Source: an uncultured Eubacteriales bacterium
GTDB taxonomy: Bacteria > Bacillota_A > Clostridia > Lachnospirales > Cellulosilyticaceae
NCBI GenBank assembly: GCA_900556665.1
Contig: USPX01000064.1
Coordinates: 1 to 9,365, forward strand
Direction: 5' to 3'
DNA length: 9,365 nt
A program made the position numbers and the translations under genes. A model generated the notes under the pieces. It searched no databases, had not been told where the DNA came from, and was given only the letters and a program-made list of their open reading frames with translations. Positions within the stretch are counted from its first letter, which is position 1, and every line of letters starts with the position of its first letter. Below, in pieces: positions 5,626 to 9,365 of the stretch.

Positions 5626-8600
5626 ATGAGAAAGATAGGAACTTGTAGAAAAAGAATGGCAGCTATGTTAGCTGCAGCAATAGTATTATCACAAATGCCA
5701 GTAAGTAGTATAGCAGCACCTCATAAAATAGAACATACTTTTAATGATGTCAAAGACAATGCTTGGTATACTGATGCAATTATGAAATGGACACAAAATG
5801 GAATTGTAACAGGTTATGAAGACGGTAGCTTCAAACCTAATAGACAAGTAACACGTGGAGAGCTTGCAGTAATCATTGATAGAATCTTTGCATTAAAAGA
5901 CATTGAAAATGCAAAAAAATATGAAGATGTAGCTGAAGGTAAATGGTATGAGGGCGCTATTTCTCGTATAAGTGCAATGGGAATCATGAATGACTATAAT
6001 GGAAAATTTGAGCCTAATAAAATGGCAACTAGAGAAGAGCTCGCCTATGCACTTGCCAATATATATAAACTAGAAGTTTCAAAGGATAAGGTAGTTTTAG
6101 ATGAAGAAGATGTAGCCGATTGGGCAAAGGATGCAGTAAATGCTTTAGTATCAGCTGGTTATATGAAAGGTATGCCAAATGGTAAATTTGCACCAAAAGC
6201 ATTTTTAACAAGAGCTGAATTAATGGTTGTAATAGACCGTTTAAATGCTGAAATTATTAAAGAAGCTGGTACTTATACAAAAGAAATTCAAGGTAATGTA
6301 GTCATCAGTGGGAAAGATGTCGTACTTAAAGACATCACTGTAACAGGTAATGTATATATTTCAGGTAATGCAGAAAGTATTACTTTAGAAAATGCTATTG
6401 TAAAAGGAAATATATTTATTGATGAAAATGTAACTTTAGATTTAAAAGGTAAATCAAACATTACAAGTGTAGTTATTTCAGCATACAATCCATCAAAAGA
6501 TAAAGTAGCAACAATTAAAATGACTAAAGAGGTAGTGATTAGTCAAATTGTAGCCAATGAACTTGTACAAATCAAAGGACAAGGTAAAATCGAAACATTA
6601 TATGAAAATAAAACAGGCATTAAATCAGAAGTAAAACCAGATAAAGTGATTACTAAAGAAGGAATTACTTCAGCGATTACACCAGTAACAAATGGTGGCG
6701 GCGGAGGAAGTACTTCTTCTAGCAGTAAAAATCCAAGCAGCTCTAATACAGGAACACCAGATGATGATAGTTCATCTACTAATCCAGGCGATATTAAATG
6801 GAAACTTGTATGGAGTGATGAATTTGATGGGGATGCAGTAGACACTACAAAATGGGGCTACAATAATGGTTTCTTAGATGTGAATCAGGAAAAACAAGTT
6901 TACAAAGCAGAAAATGCCACAGTAAAAGATGGTAAACTCAAAATCACAGCTAAAAAAGAAGAAACAGTAATTGATGGTAAAACTTATGACTATACTTCAG
7001 CACGTATGGTCACTAAAGGGAAATACGCTCAAAAATACGGTAAAATCGAAGTAAGAGCTAAATTACCACTTGGTAAATCATTATGGCCAGCTATTTGGAT
7101 GCTTCCTGAAAATGAAGAATATACAGGATGGCCAACATCTGGTGAAATCGATATTATGGAAAGCCGCGGTAGTGTCAATAATGAAGTATGGGGAACACTT
7201 CACTACGGCGATAAACGACCTGACAACGCACAATCAGGTAGCAGCTATGTATTCCCAGAAGGTCAAACAATCGATGAGTTCCATACATATGCTATCGAAT
7301 GGATGCCAGGTGAAATAAGATGGTATGTAGACGGCAAACTCTATCAAACACAAGATAGCTGGTATGCAGTTGATGCCGAAACAGGCGAAAGATATGCTTT
7401 CCCAGCACCATTTGATAAAGAATTCCATGTGCTTTTAAATTTAGCTGTAGGTGGTTGGTATGATGGCGTAGGCCCTAACTTGGATGCAGATGATTCTATC
7501 TTTGATGGCGGGAAAGAATATGCTATGGAAGTAGACTATGTACGTATGTATGAAAGTGAAACAGGTCAGTATCCAGAAGCTGTTGATCCAAATAGCAAGA
7601 GACCAGAGCTTCCAGAAGATGCAAGGTTGCCACTTACAGATGGCAATTTAATTTACGACAATACTTATGCAGAATATGGTATCAAAGATAATAAAGAAGC
7701 AGAAGAGGACTTTGGTGAAGGATGGAACTTGCTATACCTTACAAACTATGAAGGTGACGCGACAGCAAAAGTTGAAGAAATTGATGGTAAACCATTTGCT
7801 AAAATCAGCATTGATCAGCCAGGAAATCAAACATATTCTGTTCAAATGGTACAGCTTACAACTTTAGGACGTAATAGAACTTATAAATTATCTTTCGATG
7901 CAAAAGCAGAAGGCGAAAGAGATATTAAGTTTAAAGTAGGTGGCGGTGAGTCAAGAAGTTACGCTGTATACTCTGGTGATTACACAGAAAGCTTAAATAC
8001 TGAAGTAAAACACATTGAAAAAGTATTTACAATGAGAGGACTCACAGATACTGAGGCACGCTGTGAATTTAACTTAGGTCTTGATGATAAAGATGTATGG
8101 ATTGGCAATGTAAGATTAGAAGAAATCACAAACCCAGAAGTAGAAGACTTTAACAAACCTAAAGCACCACTTAAAAATGGTAGCCTCATTTATAATGGGA
8201 CATTTGATAAAGGTGGATTAGATCGTTTAACATACTGGAACTTAGATGGGCAAAATGGGGCAGCAGCAACTATGCATGTGCCTGAAACAACACGCGATTT
8301 ACATATTCAAATCAATAAAGGTGGTAGTGATTTAAGTGATGTAAACTTCAATCAACAAGGTTTAAGCTTTAGCGAAGATGCTAATTATACAGTAGCCTTT
8401 GCAGCAAGCGCAGATAAAATGCAACCTATGAAAGTGAAACTTGTAGGTGAAGATGGACAAACAGTTTATGCAGAAGAAGATATGATTGTAACAGAAAATA
8501 TGCAAAACTATGAACTTGTTATGCACTGCCAAGGTAAGAGCACAAATAAAGGACGCCTTGTATTTGAAATGGGCGGCGTAGATGAAAATGAAGTAGTATT

Positions 8601-8718
8601 TGATAATGTTAGCGTAATTGAAACAAGACAAGACTTCGATAATGTAGAAATCTTCCCACTTAAAAATGGTGACTTCTCTGAAGGTGGCGCAAACTGGGAT
8701 GGTTTATGTGACATTTGA
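5626..8718 (+). CDS. SLH-anchored secreted GH16 endo-beta-1,3(4)-glucanase (laminarinase/lichenase, Lic16A-like) with CBM4_9 modules; frame broken at its 3' part
   Basis: The product reads 1030 residues to a premature TGA. Residues 1-31 form a signal peptide (KRMAAMLAAAIVLSQ core, cleavage near SIAA). Three SLH modules (about 38-90, 98-150, 158-210) should bind secondary cell-wall polymer. Residues about 220-330 repeat short V/I-rich turns (GNVVISG, GNVYISG, GNIFIDE) like a right-handed beta helix. A Gly/Ser/Thr linker covers 355-390. The GH16 domain (about 391-645) carries E507-I-D-I-M-E512: nucleophile Glu507 and acid/base Glu512, with the extra Met typical of laminarinase-type GH16. CBM4_9-like modules follow at about 670-835 and 850-1000, and a third opens at 1012 (PLKNGDFSEGG) but is cut at 1030. 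The start has AGGAGG (5615-5620) 5 nt upstream. The order resembles Clostridium thermocellum Lic16A. A clear promoter is not visible in 5431-5625; TATACT at 5554-5559 lacks a good -35 box. Substrate class beta-1,3- or mixed-linkage glucan is inferred from the family. Confidence 0.9.
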   Translation: MRKIGTCRKRMAAMLAAAIVLSQMPVSSIAAPHKIEHTFNDVKDNAWYTDAIMKWTQNGIVTGYEDGSFKPNRQVTRGELAVIIDRIFALKDIENAKKYEDVAEGKWYEGAISRISAMGIMNDYNGKFEPNKMATREELAYALANIYKLEVSKDKVVLDEEDVADWAKDAVNALVSAGYMKGMPNGKFAPKAFLTRAELMVVIDRLNAEIIKEAGTYTKEIQGNVVISGKDVVLKDITVTGNVYISGNAESITLENAIVKGNIFIDENVTLDLKGKSNITSVVISAYNPSKDKVATIKMTKEVVISQIVANELVQIKGQGKIETLYENKTGIKSEVKPDKVITKEGITSAITPVTNGGGGGSTSSSSKNPSSSNTGTPDDDSSSTNPGDIKWKLVWSDEFDGDAVDTTKWGYNNGFLDVNQEKQVYKAENATVKDGKLKITAKKEETVIDGKTYDYTSARMVTKGKYAQKYGKIEVRAKLPLGKSLWPAIWMLPENEEYTGWPTSGEIDIMESRGSVNNEVWGTLHYGDKRPDNAQSGSSYVFPEGQTIDEFHTYAIEWMPGEIRWYVDGKLYQTQDSWYAVDAETGERYAFPAPFDKEFHVLLNLAVGGWYDGVGPNLDADDSIFDGGKEYAMEVDYVRMYESETGQYPEAVDPNSKRPELPEDARLPLTDGNLIYDNTYAEYGIKDNKEAEEDFGEGWNLLYLTNYEGDATAKVEEIDGKPFAKISIDQPGNQTYSVQMVQLTTLGRNRTYKLSFDAKAEGERDIKFKVGGGESRSYAVYSGDYTESLNTEVKHIEKVFTMRGLTDTEARCEFNLGLDDKDVWIGNVRLEEITNPEVEDFNKPKAPLKNGSLIYNGTFDKGGLDRLTYWNLDGQNGAAATMHVPETTRDLHIQINKGGSDLSDVNFNQQGLSFSEDANYTVAFAASADKMQPMKVKLVGEDGQTVYAEEDMIVTENMQNYELVMHCQGKSTNKGRLVFEMGGVDENEVVFDNVSVIETRQDFDNVEIFPLKNGDFSEGGANWDGLCDI

Positions 8719-9365
8719 CGGTGAAGCGAAATTTACTACAACTGATTTAGGTTCTAACCCATGGAGTGTTATGTTACAACAAAAAGATATGCCATTCTCA
8801 GCAGGTGTGAAATATGTTGTTGAATTTGAAGCTTCATCAGATATTCCAAGAGATATGACAGTTAAAATAGAAGAAGAAGGTACATGGCGTGCATTCTTTG
8901 AAAAAAATGTAAGATTAACACCAGAAAAACAAAAATATAGCTTTGAATATACAATGCCAGCAGATGGAGATAAAACTTTAGGTCTTAAATTCTTATTTGG
9001 TAATATGACAGGAGCACCAACAGATGTGCACTCAGTAACAATTGACAATGTTGTATGTGAAGTAAAAGATGGTTTAATTCTAAAATCACAATTAAAAAAT
9101 GGTCAATTTGATAAAAATTTAGATGGCTGGAATCCTTATGTAGCTGAAAATGCAAAAGCTGATTTCTCAGTAGAAGATAAAATGCTTAAGATAGAATCAA
9201 ATGAGTTAGGTGCAAACTCATGGGAAGTTCAACTTGCTCAAAAAGGTGTGAAATTAGAAGAAGGCAAAACATATCAAGTAGGTTTCAAAGCAAGAAGTGA
9301 GGAAGAGACAAAATTAAAAGTAACAGTAGGACATGAAAATGAAGATTACTCATATAAAACTTACT
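8705..9365 (+). pseudogene. Continuation of the GH16 glucanase in a shifted frame: rest of third CBM4_9 module and start of a fourth (cut by window edge)
   Basis: From 8705 a frame one base ahead of the upstream gene stays open to the window end (220 codons). It encodes YVTFDGEAKF and onward: beta-sandwich CBM4_9-type sequence with the usual SAGVKYVVEFEAS strand and a VTIDNV terminal strand. A fourth module begins around 9085 (LKNGQFDKNLDGWNPYV). Removing one T from the TTT at 8703-8705 joins the frames as WDG-YVTFDG, which aligns with WNPYV of the next module. So this is the missing C-terminal part of the same protein and not a separate gene. I see no ribosome binding site or start codon suited to independent translation. 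It may be a true inactivating frameshift, a strain polymorphism or a sequencing error; type pseudogene marks only the broken frame. Confidence 0.75.

Noticed and set aside
7070..7318. An 82-codon plus-strand frame within the GH16 domain
   Set aside because: It overlaps the catalytic region of the glucanase in another frame and shows no domain-like sequence or translation signal.
8704..8719. Programmed +1 frameshift at ATT-TGA-C, resembling the RF2 gene site
   Set aside because: There is no Shine-Dalgarno-like stimulator just upstream, slippage of the ATT-decoding tRNA onto TTT would be poor, and the resulting WDGLCDI-DGE fits the CBM repeat worse than the one-T deletion product WDGYVTFDGE.
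1..9365. CRISPR arrays, tRNA/rRNA genes, insertion sequences or phage genes
   Set aside because: I found no direct-repeat array, no tRNA-like or rRNA-like sequence, and no transposase or integrase frame on either strand.

Overview
This AT-rich window with strong AGGAGG-type ribosome binding sites, oxygen-sensitive iron-sulfur enzymes and an S-layer-anchored polysaccharidase looks like an anaerobic low-GC Firmicute (class Clostridia), probably a plant- or fungal-polysaccharide degrader. A Lachnospirales/Cellulosilyticum-like host is possible, but that is only an inference from the gene types.

Left part (1-2590): on the minus strand lie the first 513 codons of a molybdopterin/[4Fe-4S] oxidoreductase, best read as an assimilatory-type nitrate reductase, and upstream of it a CRP/FNR-family regulator. 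Middle (2591-5367): divergent from the regulator is a tight three-gene operon, asrA-asrB-asrC, encoding an anaerobic sirohaem sulfite reductase-type complex, closed by a strong intrinsic terminator at about 5388-5430. Right part (5626-9365): a separate large secreted gene encodes a signal peptide, three SLH modules, a beta-helix-like segment, a Ser/Gly/Thr linker, a GH16 beta-1,3(4)-glucanase domain and a series of CBM4_9-type carbohydrate-binding modules. Its reading frame is interrupted by an apparent one-base insertion near 8703-8705 and then continues in another frame to the window end.

The regulatory layout ties the first two parts together. The nitrate-reductase gene and asrA each carry a CRP-like palindrome (TGTGA/CGTGA-N6-TCACG). 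In both cases its centre lies exactly 29.5 bp upstream of an identical TATACT -10 hexamer, with no recognisable -35 box. This is the geometry of a class II (-41.5) CRP/FNR-activated promoter. The regulator encoded between them has a CRP-like recognition helix (RETISR) suited to GTGA half-sites. The simplest model is one local activator switching on nitrate reduction to nitrite and an AsrABC complex acting as the nitrite (and/or sulfite) reductase, giving ammonium. The ligand sensed by the regulator and the in vivo substrate of AsrABC cannot be read from the sequence. The glucanase gene shows no link to this system beyond adjacency.
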